From Hadesarchaea archaeon (GTDB lineage Archaea > Hadarchaeota > Hadarchaeia > Hadarchaeales > Hadarchaeaceae): a stretch of 16,193 bases of DNA. Made by a program: the position numbers and the translations under genes. How positions within the stretch are numbered: the stretch's first letter is position 1; each line of letters starts with the position of its first letter. Under the pieces are notes generated by a model. That model ran no database searches and was not told the origin of the DNA. It saw nothing but the letters and a program-made list of their open reading frames with translations. Shown here piece after piece: positions 1 to 6,655 of the stretch. The stretch spans positions 1-16,193 of the forward strand of contig JAUWBP010000009.1 of the NCBI GenBank assembly GCA_030601665.1, written 5' to 3'.

Positions 1-264
1 GCTGACGGGCTGCGAACGCCCGAAGAAGACGCAGAAACACGGACCCTCGGGCCAGTAAGAAACATCGCCCGCTTGAGTTTTTGGTGTTGGATTTTCCAGT
101 TCAACTTTTACCGGAATGTTGAAGTAGACCTCCTCCTTCCAAATTTCTACTTCTGCATCGAACGGCAAAGCTTTCCAAATTGCATCGCAGGTGTTGGGGC
201 ACAGCTTTTCCAGCAGCTCAGCCTCGACCTCGAAGTCACGGCAGGCGATGACAATTTTTCTCAC
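1..264 (-). CDS. Cyclophilin-like fold protein (TM1367/DUF369-type), 3' end cut by window edge
   Basis: Eighty-eight codons are visible, reading leftwards from a GTG (complement of 262-264) and still open at base 1, so the C-terminus lies outside the window. The product begins VRKIVIACRDFEVEAELL and later contains NIPVKVELENP, GDVSYWPEG and CVFFGR. This order (N-terminal strand, a helix with CPNT..AIWKALPF, a paired strand EVEIWKEEVYFNIPV, then the GDVxYWP turn and a CxFFG strand) matches the small cyclophilin-like beta-barrel family that is usually about 120-130 residues long. Proteins of this family have no established enzymatic role. The GTG start is supported by a GGAGGTG site at 273-279, eight bases away. 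The gene lies 52 bases downstream of the beta-helix gene on the same strand; a TATA-like stretch near 290-300 could also give it its own promoter. Base composition is like the GC-richer neighbours, not like the AT-rich gene upstream. Confidence 0.8.
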   Translation of the reverse strand, partial: MRKIVIACRDFEVEAELLEKLCPNTCDAIWKALPFDAEVEIWKEEVYFNIPVKVELENPTPKTQAGDVSYWPEGPCFCVFFGRSQPVS

Positions 265-316
265 AGGGGCTACACCTCCAATATCTCTAGCTTAAATTTT
301 ATTATTAAGCCAGTTT

Positions 317-1930
317 TTAAATTGAGTCGTTGAGTATTTCTATTTGATAGATTTTAGGGTCATCCCACATCTCACAAGTTCTTTGAATTGACCACAGGTA
401 ATTTCCATTCCACGCAAGAGCCCAAGTATCTTTTGCAGGGGGATAAATCTCACCAACGAGATTTCCTTCTATTGTAAATTTACCAATACCTTTTTCACAC
501 CCGCCACTTGCCCAGAAATAATTTCCAGTCCAGACTATATCACTATCGAAACGAATATTATTTTGAAGATATATCTCACCAACAAGATTTCCAGATTTAT
601 CAAGTTTGTACAATTTGGATCCGTCTCTACTTTTCAAATAAAGGTTATATCCATCAGTGGTCATACCCATTGTTCCGCCCTTTTCCTTCTCAGGAATTTC
701 AAAGGAGTCATAAATCGTTATGTAGCCATCTTCCAAGTTGAATTTAAATATTTTTAAAAGACTAAAGTCGTTCACCCAAAAATATTCTCCATCGTGTGCC
801 AATCCTCTTGGGTTCATAATTTCATCATTTCCATATCTTTGGTAATCCCCCGTAACCGGGTCTATTTTTATAAAATCGAGTGATTCACCTATCTCACCGC
901 TACCTAGACTAAATCTCCAAAGGTTATTTTCAGCGTAAACAAGGGCCCAACCAAAAGAAAGACCTTGACCAATTTTCTTTATCGTTCTTCTTGTTTCATC
1001 CACCTTATCATAGACATAAAGATATCTATCTTCGAGATCCCCGGGCACATAGTCCAACTCAAAATTTTTAATGTCTTCATAGTCAAATTCTGGGGCTGGA
1101 ATACCCCCCTTTCCAAAATCATTATTTTCGATCTCTGCGGTAGAACCACCATAAATAGATATTGGGGGTTTTTGCCCAATCCCGATATTTTCAAATTTAT
1201 TTCTTTTCACAACAACATGAGACTCCATACCTGCGGTGATGGCTGCAAATTCTTCATTTTTGAAATAATTTCTTTCTAAATACGCAGTAGTTTTTTCACA
1301 ATGAACTCCGTAGTGGCCATCTCTAATAATATTATACAGTATCTGAACATTTTCATTATACTGTTCCAAAGCAATTTCATGATAGCCATTTCCATACAAT
1401 GTATTGTACATGAAAACAGGTTTGGACCTTTCTGCATACAATCCTTCAGAATTATTCCATCTTATAATTGAATTAGATACGACAACTTCGGAATCAAATT
1501 GCGCTATGCCCAACTCGCCAAATTCTACAATTACATAATTAAATTCACTATTTTTTGTATCACCTAAAACTATCCCCAGCCAATCGCCATTGATGGGGTC
1601 CTCGGCATCAGAAGTAAACCATATCTGTTTTTCTGGAGTTCCGACAGCTTTTAGGGTGCCATTAACCTCCATGCCCAGCTTTTTCCAAGGTTCTTTGTAC
1701 CCCCTGTAATGTTTAAACTTGATAATCGTGCTTGGTTCTATCGTTAGCGTAATTCCCTCCGGCACTACCACATAGCCCGTTACATGTATCTCTCCTGACC
1801 AAATCTCGTTCTGTTCAAGGATACCGGATTTCGTTACTGGCCCCTGGGCTCCCATTAGTATGAGGGATGCAGCACCGCCAACAAGGACTAGAATGAGCAC
1901 GAGCACGGCAATCTGAAGTTTTTGATTCAT
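317..1930 (-). CDS. Membrane-anchored right-handed beta-helix protein with C-terminal beta-propeller
   Basis: A 537-residue protein, probably exported and held on the outer face of the cell membrane. Residues 6-26 form one hydrophobic segment after a short MNQK start, fitting a signal anchor. Residues 43-275 look like a right-handed parallel beta-helix of the NosD/CASH kind: WSGEIHVTGYVVVPEG and LTIEPSTIIKF start it, followed by short turns with N, G and V such as VVSNSIIRWNNSEGLYAE, MYNTLYGNG and VVVKRNKFENI. Residues 325-532 carry five repeats of the pattern A-x-x-G-x-Y-x-W followed by a K-x-D/E-G strand (LAHDGEYFW, VWTGNYFW, LAWNGNYLW), as in a beta-propeller. No catalytic residues are recognisable; carbohydrate or surface binding is a guess. 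The DNA is clearly richer in A and T than all the other genes, suggesting transfer or a different selective history. Start ATG follows a GGGGGAT at 1933-1939. Confidence 0.8.
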   Translation of the reverse strand: MNQKLQIAVLVLILVLVGGAASLILMGAQGPVTKSGILEQNEIWSGEIHVTGYVVVPEGITLTIEPSTIIKFKHYRGYKEPWKKLGMEVNGTLKAVGTPEKQIWFTSDAEDPINGDWLGIVLGDTKNSEFNYVIVEFGELGIAQFDSEVVVSNSIIRWNNSEGLYAERSKPVFMYNTLYGNGYHEIALEQYNENVQILYNIIRDGHYGVHCEKTTAYLERNYFKNEEFAAITAGMESHVVVKRNKFENIGIGQKPPISIYGGSTAEIENNDFGKGGIPAPEFDYEDIKNFELDYVPGDLEDRYLYVYDKVDETRRTIKKIGQGLSFGWALVYAENNLWRFSLGSGEIGESLDFIKIDPVTGDYQRYGNDEIMNPRGLAHDGEYFWVNDFSLLKIFKFNLEDGYITIYDSFEIPEKEKGGTMGMTTDGYNLYLKSRDGSKLYKLDKSGNLVGEIYLQNNIRFDSDIVWTGNYFWASGGCEKGIGKFTIEGNLVGEIYPPAKDTWALAWNGNYLWSIQRTCEMWDDPKIYQIEILNDSI

Positions 1931-1961
1931 TCATCCCCCAATTAAGGGCGAATTTTCCTCC

Positions 1962-1969
1962 ATATAAAG
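1962..1969. promoter_or_regulatory. TATA box shared by divergent genes
   Basis: The element reads ATATAAAG on the plus strand and CTTTATAT on the minus strand, so it can act as an archaeal TATA box in either direction. Its centre is about 35 bases from the start codon on each side (1930 minus, 2000 plus), which predicts leaders of roughly 8-10 bases both ways. No other good TATA box is seen in the 69-base gap. Bidirectional use is an inference from symmetry; the clearer consensus is on the minus strand. Confidence 0.55.
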
Positions 1970-1999
1970 AACCTCCGCTCAAAGCCTTGGCGGGAGGTT

Positions 2000-2752
2000 A
2001 TGGCAACGCGGGAGTTTGGAGCGGTGTGCGATGTGAGCGTATTGGTCGACCGCGCGAGCTTCGAGCAAGCGCAGCGGTTGCTGGACGGAGGCGAGCTCTA
2101 CTTGCCGTCAGCGACCTACTCTTGGCTGGCGCGCGACAAGCTGATCGCCGTCCGGGGGAAGGCGCTCGGCTACAGCCTGGTAAGCCAGTTCGTGCGAGAC
2201 CGAAAACTGGTCGTCGTCTACCTGCCAGAGCTGCTCGATGAACTTTCGCGACGCCTGCTTTTCGGGGTGGAGCGAGAGGTGCCGCTCACCGACCTGCGGG
2301 CCTTGATGCTGGCGGCGCACCTTCGGCTGCCACTGCTGACGTTCGATGAGGGGATCGTCGAAAGACTGCGGGGACACGTGGGGGCGCGGACGCTTTGGCA
2401 GCTCGACGCCCACGCTGACTGGCTGGCGCTCCGCGAGGTGCTCGAGCTCTACCGCGAGCTGGCGAGCGATGTGGGTAGCTACCTCCACAAAAACTTGAAC
2501 GATGAGCGCGCGTTCGAGGGCTTGGTCGATGAGCTTCGAAAACAGCGCAGCGATAGCCTGCGGGGGGTGGCGGCAGCCGTGCGAAAGTTGAGCCAAGCGC
2601 GGACGAATCCTGGCGAGCTTAGCTTTGAGTATGTAACATGGGACCTGACGCCGCTCCTGCGCGAGTACCTTAAGCAGCACGTGTTGCAGCCGGAGGTCGT
2701 GCGGGAGCTGTGCGAGCGAGCGTTGTTGCTGGTCGCGAGCCCGGATGAATAA
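2000..2752 (+). CDS. PIN-like domain protein with C-terminal helical extension
   Basis: A 250-residue protein whose first half looks like a PIN nuclease domain: strand VCDVSVLVD with D11, a helix, the strand GELYLPSATYSWLA, then PLTDLRALMLAAHLRLPLLTFDEGIVERL with D98 and D116. PIN proteins are Mg-dependent ribonucleases, often toxins or RNA-processing factors. The acid normally found in the second conserved position (an E after the second strand) is not obvious; residues 36-46 have none, so the site may be altered. Residues 140-245 are mostly helical (LALREVLELYRELASDV, FEGLVDELRKQ) and do not match a family I know. At about 250 residues it is longer than a VapC toxin (about 130), and no antitoxin gene adjoins it. 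ATG at 2000 is chosen because the TATA box at 1962-1969 is 35 bases upstream; GTG at 2024, preceded by GGAG at 2011-2014, would leave a more typical PIN N-terminus and remains possible. Confidence 0.75.
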   Translation: MATREFGAVCDVSVLVDRASFEQAQRLLDGGELYLPSATYSWLARDKLIAVRGKALGYSLVSQFVRDRKLVVVYLPELLDELSRRLLFGVEREVPLTDLRALMLAAHLRLPLLTFDEGIVERLRGHVGARTLWQLDAHADWLALREVLELYRELASDVGSYLHKNLNDERAFEGLVDELRKQRSDSLRGVAAAVRKLSQARTNPGELSFEYVTWDLTPLLREYLKQHVLQPEVVRELCERALLLVASPDE

Positions 2753-2935
2753 GAGATATCCTTTTAGAACTTTTGAGATATTTGCAATAAACTTAAAATT
2801 CATTTGAACCGTTGAAATATTCGCATTTTTGACATTTGTTGAAAGTTCTATAGGTTTGATAGATCCTATGAGAGCTTCGATTTGAGTTCTCTCATTTCAT
2901 CACGATCCACACAAAATGAGTCGTTCCTCCACGGA
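2753..2935. other. AT-rich 183-base gap between two converging genes
   Basis: This gap separates the ends of the PIN-like gene (plus) and herA (minus). It is much richer in A and T than either gene. On the plus strand it carries T runs (2761-2764, 2770-2773, 2826-2830), which could serve as U-rich archaeal terminators for the PIN-like gene. Near the herA end is a 7-base inverted repeat, ATGAGAG (2868-2874) and CTCTCAT (2889-2895), with a 14-base loop. I see no convincing small gene or RNA here. Confidence 0.4.
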
Positions 2936-4453
2936 TTACAAAAAAGCTTTCGCATCCTCACGCGCTTGCCCGCTTCGACGTTCAAACTCTCGCGCCGATT
3001 CTTCTAAGCTAGCACCATGCGCAGACTCGGGAGAATGGCGCTGTCTAATTTTAACGAAGATCGGGTGGTTGACGGCTTCACCCACGATCAACGCCTCACC
3101 CACGGGCAGCGAGGAGATCATGGCCGCGACCTCCCCCGTTATCGCCTCCGATGACTGCTTGATGTGCTCGAGGTCGTAGGGGTTAGTGATGCGGAGGATG
3201 ATGTTTGTGTTCGCCTGCGATAAAACGGTCGTCGAGAGCCTCACCGGGCGCTGTGAGATCAGCACGAGCGAGGCGTAAAACTTGCGCCCCTCGCGAGCGA
3301 GCGTTTCGATTATCGACCTAGAAATCGCCGCTCTCTTGGATTCGCCCGATGGACAAAACTGATGGGCCTCCTCCAAGCAGAGCACGAACGGGGGCACGCG
3401 TCCACGCTTGCGGGCGTTGAATAGCCTCCGCGCCGCGTACGCCACAAGCATCTGTTTCTTCCCCAAGCTAACCACACCGCTTAGGTCGACTACCACAGCC
3501 TTTCCGGGTTCAACTACTCTTTCCCAGTCCGGGTGATCGGCGCGGTCGAAGATACCGAGTGAGCGAATGTCGAAGAGCCACCCAAGCAAAGCCTGCTGGA
3601 GCTGCTTATGGATGCCCTCGTCCGCCTCAACCCGCGAGATGACCTCATCCAGCCCGAACGGCCCCTTGCCCGCCCGCATCTCGGCTCGAAGCCCGCCAAG
3701 CACCCGCTGGAGCTCGCGCACTTGTATTCCGGACATGTCGGGCATAAACTCCTTGAACTGATACGAGCTCAGATTCGGCACACCTATCCTGAGTTCCCTC
3801 CCTTTGACGATGCTCACGCGGTCTGGGAAGCTTTCGGCCAAGCCGACGTACTCACCGTGGACGTCCACTACAACGATTCCTATGCGTCCTCGCTCTGGCA
3901 GGCGGTCAAGCAGCTCCTCGATCATCACCATCACCCCATGCGACTTGCCTGCGCCGCTCATTGCGAGTACCGCCACATGTTTGCGCAACAGCCTCGTGAG
4001 GTCTAACTTCACGGGTAGCTCGTGATGCTTGAGCTTGCCCAGCTCCAACCCATCGTCTGGGCTTAACCCAAGAAAGCGCGTTAACCCCTCTGACCTAGCT
4101 TCACACACTTTTTGCCCGGGTGATGGCGGAAAAGTAGTCCGCTCGAGCCCCCGTTCGCCCTGAACCCCAAGCGCCTGAGCCTCGGCTATGAGGTACTCCC
4201 AACGATCAGCTGGAAAGATCGCTGTCAGGGGCCTGCCGCTCCGCTCGTACTCCTTGACCGATTCGGCCCGCATGAAGTACCTATTGGTCTTGATCAAGTT
4301 CGTGACGAAAGCTATCACCCGACCCTCCTCGGTCTCGGCCTCCACGAACTGCCCCTGTCTGACTGGTATTCTGCACCTGTTCCCAGTAACTACGAAGGTG
4401 AACTTGCTCGGCGAGGGGCCATCCACGGTCGCGACCACGGTTCCTAACTCCAC
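2936..4453 (-). CDS. herA: HerA bipolar DNA helicase/translocase (HAS-barrel ATPase)
   Basis: A 505-residue hexameric FtsK/HerA-type ATPase that with NurA resects DNA ends to make the 3' overhangs used by RadA. Residues 1-75 form the N-terminal HAS barrel (GTVVATVDGPSP, GQFVEAETEEGRVIAFV). Walker A is SGAGKS at 166-171 with K170; the family signature VVVDVHGEY is at 194-202, with V where many members have P; Walker B ends in LCLEEAHQF at 358-366; SQRP (400-403) and NPYD (424-427) are the usual sensor and inter-subunit arginine-finger regions. Length is typical of archaeal HerA. The start is GTG at 4453, nine bases after the nurA stop, with GAGGTGAG at 4457-4464 overlapping that stop, so the two are almost certainly co-transcribed and translationally coupled. 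Unlike many archaea, mre11 and rad50 do not flank this pair. Confidence 0.95.
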   Translation of the reverse strand: MELGTVVATVDGPSPSKFTFVVTGNRCRIPVRQGQFVEAETEEGRVIAFVTNLIKTNRYFMRAESVKEYERSGRPLTAIFPADRWEYLIAEAQALGVQGERGLERTTFPPSPGQKVCEARSEGLTRFLGLSPDDGLELGKLKHHELPVKLDLTRLLRKHVAVLAMSGAGKSHGVMVMIEELLDRLPERGRIGIVVVDVHGEYVGLAESFPDRVSIVKGRELRIGVPNLSSYQFKEFMPDMSGIQVRELQRVLGGLRAEMRAGKGPFGLDEVISRVEADEGIHKQLQQALLGWLFDIRSLGIFDRADHPDWERVVEPGKAVVVDLSGVVSLGKKQMLVAYAARRLFNARKRGRVPPFVLCLEEAHQFCPSGESKRAAISRSIIETLAREGRKFYASLVLISQRPVRLSTTVLSQANTNIILRITNPYDLEHIKQSSEAITGEVAAMISSLPVGEALIVGEAVNHPIFVKIRQRHSPESAHGASLEESAREFERRSGQAREDAKAFL

Positions 4454-4456
4454 TCG

Positions 4457-4464
4457 CTCACCTC
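4457..4464 (-). promoter_or_regulatory. Shine-Dalgarno site for herA overlapping nurA stop
   Basis: The minus strand reads GAGGTGAG here, an excellent match to the archaeal 16S 3' end, three bases before the herA GTG. It overlaps the nurA TGA stop (4463-4465), so a ribosome finishing nurA would sit on the herA initiation site. This decides the GTG start for herA. Confidence 0.75.
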
Positions 4465-5608
4465 AGAATGGTTTACGGTGCCGCCTCAAATCGAGCAATG
4501 CCGAGGGCCCGATGCGGTCCGCGATGCTGTCTCTCACGATGCAAAGATCCTCCCCAACCAAGCGGGCGCACGCATCTGCCTCGATGAGCACGGAGGGAAG
4601 GCCGAATGCATCGTGGTGGGATGAAAGTGCGTAGATGAGCGAGGCGATGCGATCGGCGGTCCCCGCGGGTTCGCCCCCGAAATCGACGAACTCCACGCGC
4701 AGCGGGCGGTCGAACGGCACGGTCTTGAGGTAAAATGCGTGAATCCTCGCCGCCCACTCACCGAGGTCGCGAAGCACGTAGCTTGCAGGCTTCTCGGCGT
4801 AGCGGAAGGTGAAGGTGCGCTCCCCCACCTTGAGCACGTGGTCGAGGAGAACGGTGTCCCGCGAGCGCTCGAGGACCTCCAGCTCCTTTTGCTTGAGCCC
4901 GAGGCCACCTAGGCTTGGGAGCACCTTACACCTTAGAATATCGATGAAGCGCCTGCCCCGGCTGTCCTTGACCGCGCCCGCAAGCAGGACCCCCGACTCC
5001 GCGCAGGTCTCGTAAAGCTTCGTATACACGTTGATGAGCTTGTGGTAGCGTTCGAGCAAGCTTTGGTTGTGGGGGAAGCGATCGATGTACTGGGGCACCA
5101 CAGAGCCATCCAGTAACAGGAGTTTCATTTCATTTGCTCGGACCGCCTCGGTCGCGTGCTCGAGTTCGATCAGCTGACGTTCCATCCCGGCGAGGAGCTC
5201 AAATTCTCTGGCATCCAGCGGCTCCGCGACATCGATCAGACGGGGGAATGGCATCTCGCTTGGGAAGTACTCGGCCCACTCCAGCCCGGCTTCGCGGTAG
5301 TGAAATATCGCGACAACCGCCCGCAAGAGGATGAGGTCGAGGCCATGGAGCTGCTGCTCGAGCATCCCACCGTCCACGCCCGCCACCGTCAGGTTCGTGA
5401 GCGCGTCTTGCTCAATCAGTTTCACGAGGGAAGGTTCGATAATTTCTTCCACGCCCTCCAAAGTTACGTCCCTTAGTCCAGCGAGCGCCTCTGCAACTTT
5501 TCGCCTTTGCCCCTCTTGTTCACGTATCCGCTTTGCTATGTTCGCGAGCGTGTCCTCGAACCCGAGGTGTTCCCTCGAGAGACTAAACCCTTGGACGGAT
5601 GAAACCAC
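4463..5608 (-). CDS. nurA: NurA 5'-3' nuclease
   Basis: A 381-residue nuclease that works with HerA at DNA ends. The NurA core is visible: GVDGG at 77-81 with metal-binding D79, LLLLDGSVV at 163-171 with D167, AVKDS at 212-216, and the closing VLIEADACAR at 340-349. These are the acidic motifs of the RNase H-like NurA fold. The first 50 residues are helical and probably include the HerA contact, by analogy with known NurA. The start is GTG at 5608, with GGGAG at 5618-5622 nine bases upstream. The codon immediately before this GTG is an in-frame TGA that ends a 16-codon mini-ORF, so no longer form can be made without reading through that stop. First gene of the nurA-herA pair; the upstream gene is divergent. 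Confidence 0.94.
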   Translation of the reverse strand: MVSSVQGFSLSREHLGFEDTLANIAKRIREQEGQRRKVAEALAGLRDVTLEGVEEIIEPSLVKLIEQDALTNLTVAGVDGGMLEQQLHGLDLILLRAVVAIFHYREAGLEWAEYFPSEMPFPRLIDVAEPLDAREFELLAGMERQLIELEHATEAVRANEMKLLLLDGSVVPQYIDRFPHNQSLLERYHKLINVYTKLYETCAESGVLLAGAVKDSRGRRFIDILRCKVLPSLGGLGLKQKELEVLERSRDTVLLDHVLKVGERTFTFRYAEKPASYVLRDLGEWAARIHAFYLKTVPFDRPLRVEFVDFGGEPAGTADRIASLIYALSSHHDAFGLPSVLIEADACARLVGEDLCIVRDSIADRIGPSALLDLRRHRKPF

Positions 5609-5659
5609 TCATATCATCTCCCTAAGATTGCGTTCAAATTGTACCGCGCGCCACTCCAT
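5609..5659 (-). CDS. Possible 16-residue leader peptide directly before nurA
   Basis: An ATG at 5659 opens MEWRAVQFERNLREMI and ends in a TGA at 5609-5611, with the nurA GTG as the very next codon in the same frame. A purine-rich GGAAGGTGA lies five bases before the ATG, and a TATA-like CTTAAATA on the minus strand at 5693-5700 sits 37 bases upstream, the spacing seen at other promoters in this window. The nurA SD site lies inside its last codons. It could be a leader peptide that couples translation into nurA, an ancestral N-terminus cut off by a nonsense mutation, or chance. There is no homology to lean on in a peptide this short. Confidence 0.35.
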   Translation of the reverse strand: MEWRAVQFERNLREMI

Positions 5660-5692
5660 TTTTTCACCTTCCGCTTGAGAGGTTTGGAGGAG

Positions 5693-5700
5693 TATTTAAG
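5693..5700 (-). promoter_or_regulatory. Candidate TATA box for nurA-herA
   Basis: The minus strand reads CTTAAATA. A start site about 25 bases downstream (near 5671) would place the ATG of the mini-ORF within about 12 bases of the 5' end and the nurA GTG about 60 bases in. It is the best TATA-like sequence on this strand in the 159-base divergent region. Confidence 0.4.
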
Positions 5701-5732
5701 CGACTTTAGGGGAGAGAGGTCACCGAAAGTAA

Positions 5733-5740
5733 TTTATAAA
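5733..5740 (+). promoter_or_regulatory. TATA box for the UbiA-family gene
   Basis: TTTATAAA lies about 32 bases before the ATG at 5768, predicting a leader of under 10 bases. In-frame upstream starts (for example GTG at 5750) would fall before the predicted transcript start, which argues for the ATG. Confidence 0.65.
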
Positions 5741-5767
5741 GGTGAATCGGTGCCGCGCCTACCAGCG

Positions 5768-6592
5768 ATGCTCGAGCTCGTCAGACCCTTGAACTGCTTG
5801 CTCGCGGGCTTGGCAGTGTTGATAGGGGCCGTAGTTGCGGGTGGTGGGGAACTGCCTTACGCGGCTGGGATGGCATTTGCGGCAGCAGCCCTGGCCATTG
5901 GAGCCGGCAACGCGGTGAACGACTATTTTGATAGGGATATCGATGCCGTCAACCGTCCTTACCGACCGATACCATCCGGCAGGCTGAGCGCTAGGACGGC
6001 TGTAATCCTTGCGAGTTGCCTGTTTGGGGCAAGTGTGGTTCTAGCAGCCTTCATAAACCTATCGTGCCTTGCGCTGGCCGCCTTGAACTCTGCTGTCCTT
6101 CTCACGTATTCCTTAGAGCTCAAGCGTCGCGGTCTGGCAGGCAACCTGGCCATCGGTTACTTGGTCGGCTCGACGTTTTTATTCGGCGGTCTGGCGGTGG
6201 GTGAAATTTCAGTAGTCGGCATCCTGGCGATCATGGCGGCGCTTTCGACGGTCGGGCGGGAACTCATCAAGGGAATCGAGGACATGAAGGGAGATCAAAA
6301 GCTCGGGCTCAAGACTTTCCCACTCCGCTACGGCACGGGCAAGGCGGCCGCGCTGGCGATAGTCTTTATAGGGGCCGCCGTGGCTATCTCGCCCCTACCC
6401 TACGTGCTCGAGATCTTTGGCTGGGCTTACCTCGCCCTCGTGGTTCCCTCTATCGTTGCTTTCATCGCCGCTGCCGCAATCATCATGCGAAGCCAGAAGC
6501 CCGAGGCTGCTGGGAGGGCATCGCTCGCGTGCAAAATAGCGATGGGGCTGGGGCTGCTCGCGTTCTTGGCAAGCGTGCTAGCCGAACTCTGA
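5768..6592 (+). CDS. UbiA-family prenyltransferase, likely digeranylgeranylglyceryl phosphate synthase
   Basis: A 274-residue integral membrane enzyme. In archaea the member of this size and motif type usually adds the second geranylgeranyl chain to geranylgeranylglyceryl phosphate (EC 2.5.1.42), making the core ether-lipid precursor. The first aspartate-rich motif is NDYFDRDIDAVNRP at 51-64 (D52, D55, D59) and the second is KGIEDMKGDQKLG at 168-180 (D172, D176); both bind Mg-diphosphate. Between and after them are eight or nine hydrophobic helices, with YSLELKRRGLAGN in the expected loop. The ATG at 5768 is preferred to an upstream in-frame start because of the TATA box at 5733-5740 and because it begins right at the usual MLELVRPLN. 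Other UbiA enzymes (for example heme or quinone prenyltransferases) share the motifs, so substrate is an inference. Divergent from nurA, convergent with larC. Confidence 0.85.
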   Translation: MLELVRPLNCLLAGLAVLIGAVVAGGGELPYAAGMAFAAAALAIGAGNAVNDYFDRDIDAVNRPYRPIPSGRLSARTAVILASCLFGASVVLAAFINLSCLALAALNSAVLLTYSLELKRRGLAGNLAIGYLVGSTFLFGGLAVGEISVVGILAIMAALSTVGRELIKGIEDMKGDQKLGLKTFPLRYGTGKAAALAIVFIGAAVAISPLPYVLEIFGWAYLALVVPSIVAFIAAAAIIMRSQKPEAAGRASLACKIAMGLGLLAFLASVLAEL

Positions 6593-6615
6593 TGATAAGG
6601 TCGCAAAGAATAATA

Positions 6616-6630
6616 GAATGTCGAACATTC
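6616..6630. terminator. Short inverted repeat between converging genes
   Basis: GAATGT (6616-6621) and ACATTC (6625-6630) form a six-base stem with a CGA loop in the 63-base gap between the stops of the UbiA-family gene and larC. The gap has no long T run, so terminator activity is only suggested by position. Confidence 0.25.
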
Positions 6631-6655
6631 GTTCCGGGCACTAATCAGCGTGAAA

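Noticed and set aside
2108..2803. A 231-codon open frame on the minus strand opposite the PIN-like gene
   Set aside because: The plus-strand product has clear PIN strands and acidic motifs and a promoter; the antisense product has no recognisable motif and is an effect of GC-rich codons.
2868..2895. Inverted repeat and a GTGATGA box in the gap after herA, considered as a C/D box RNA or terminator
   Set aside because: A C-box-like GTGATGA is present on the minus strand, but no CTGA D box lies at a proper distance, and the seven-base stem has a long loop and no T run after it.
3608..4006. A 132-codon plus-strand frame inside herA
   Set aside because: It lies wholly opposite the conserved HerA ATPase motifs and has no family features.
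5639..5767. A 43-residue N-terminal extension of the UbiA-family protein
   Set aside because: The extension is hydrophilic and lacks family similarity, and the TATA box at 5733-5740 lies inside it, so the transcript would start after it.
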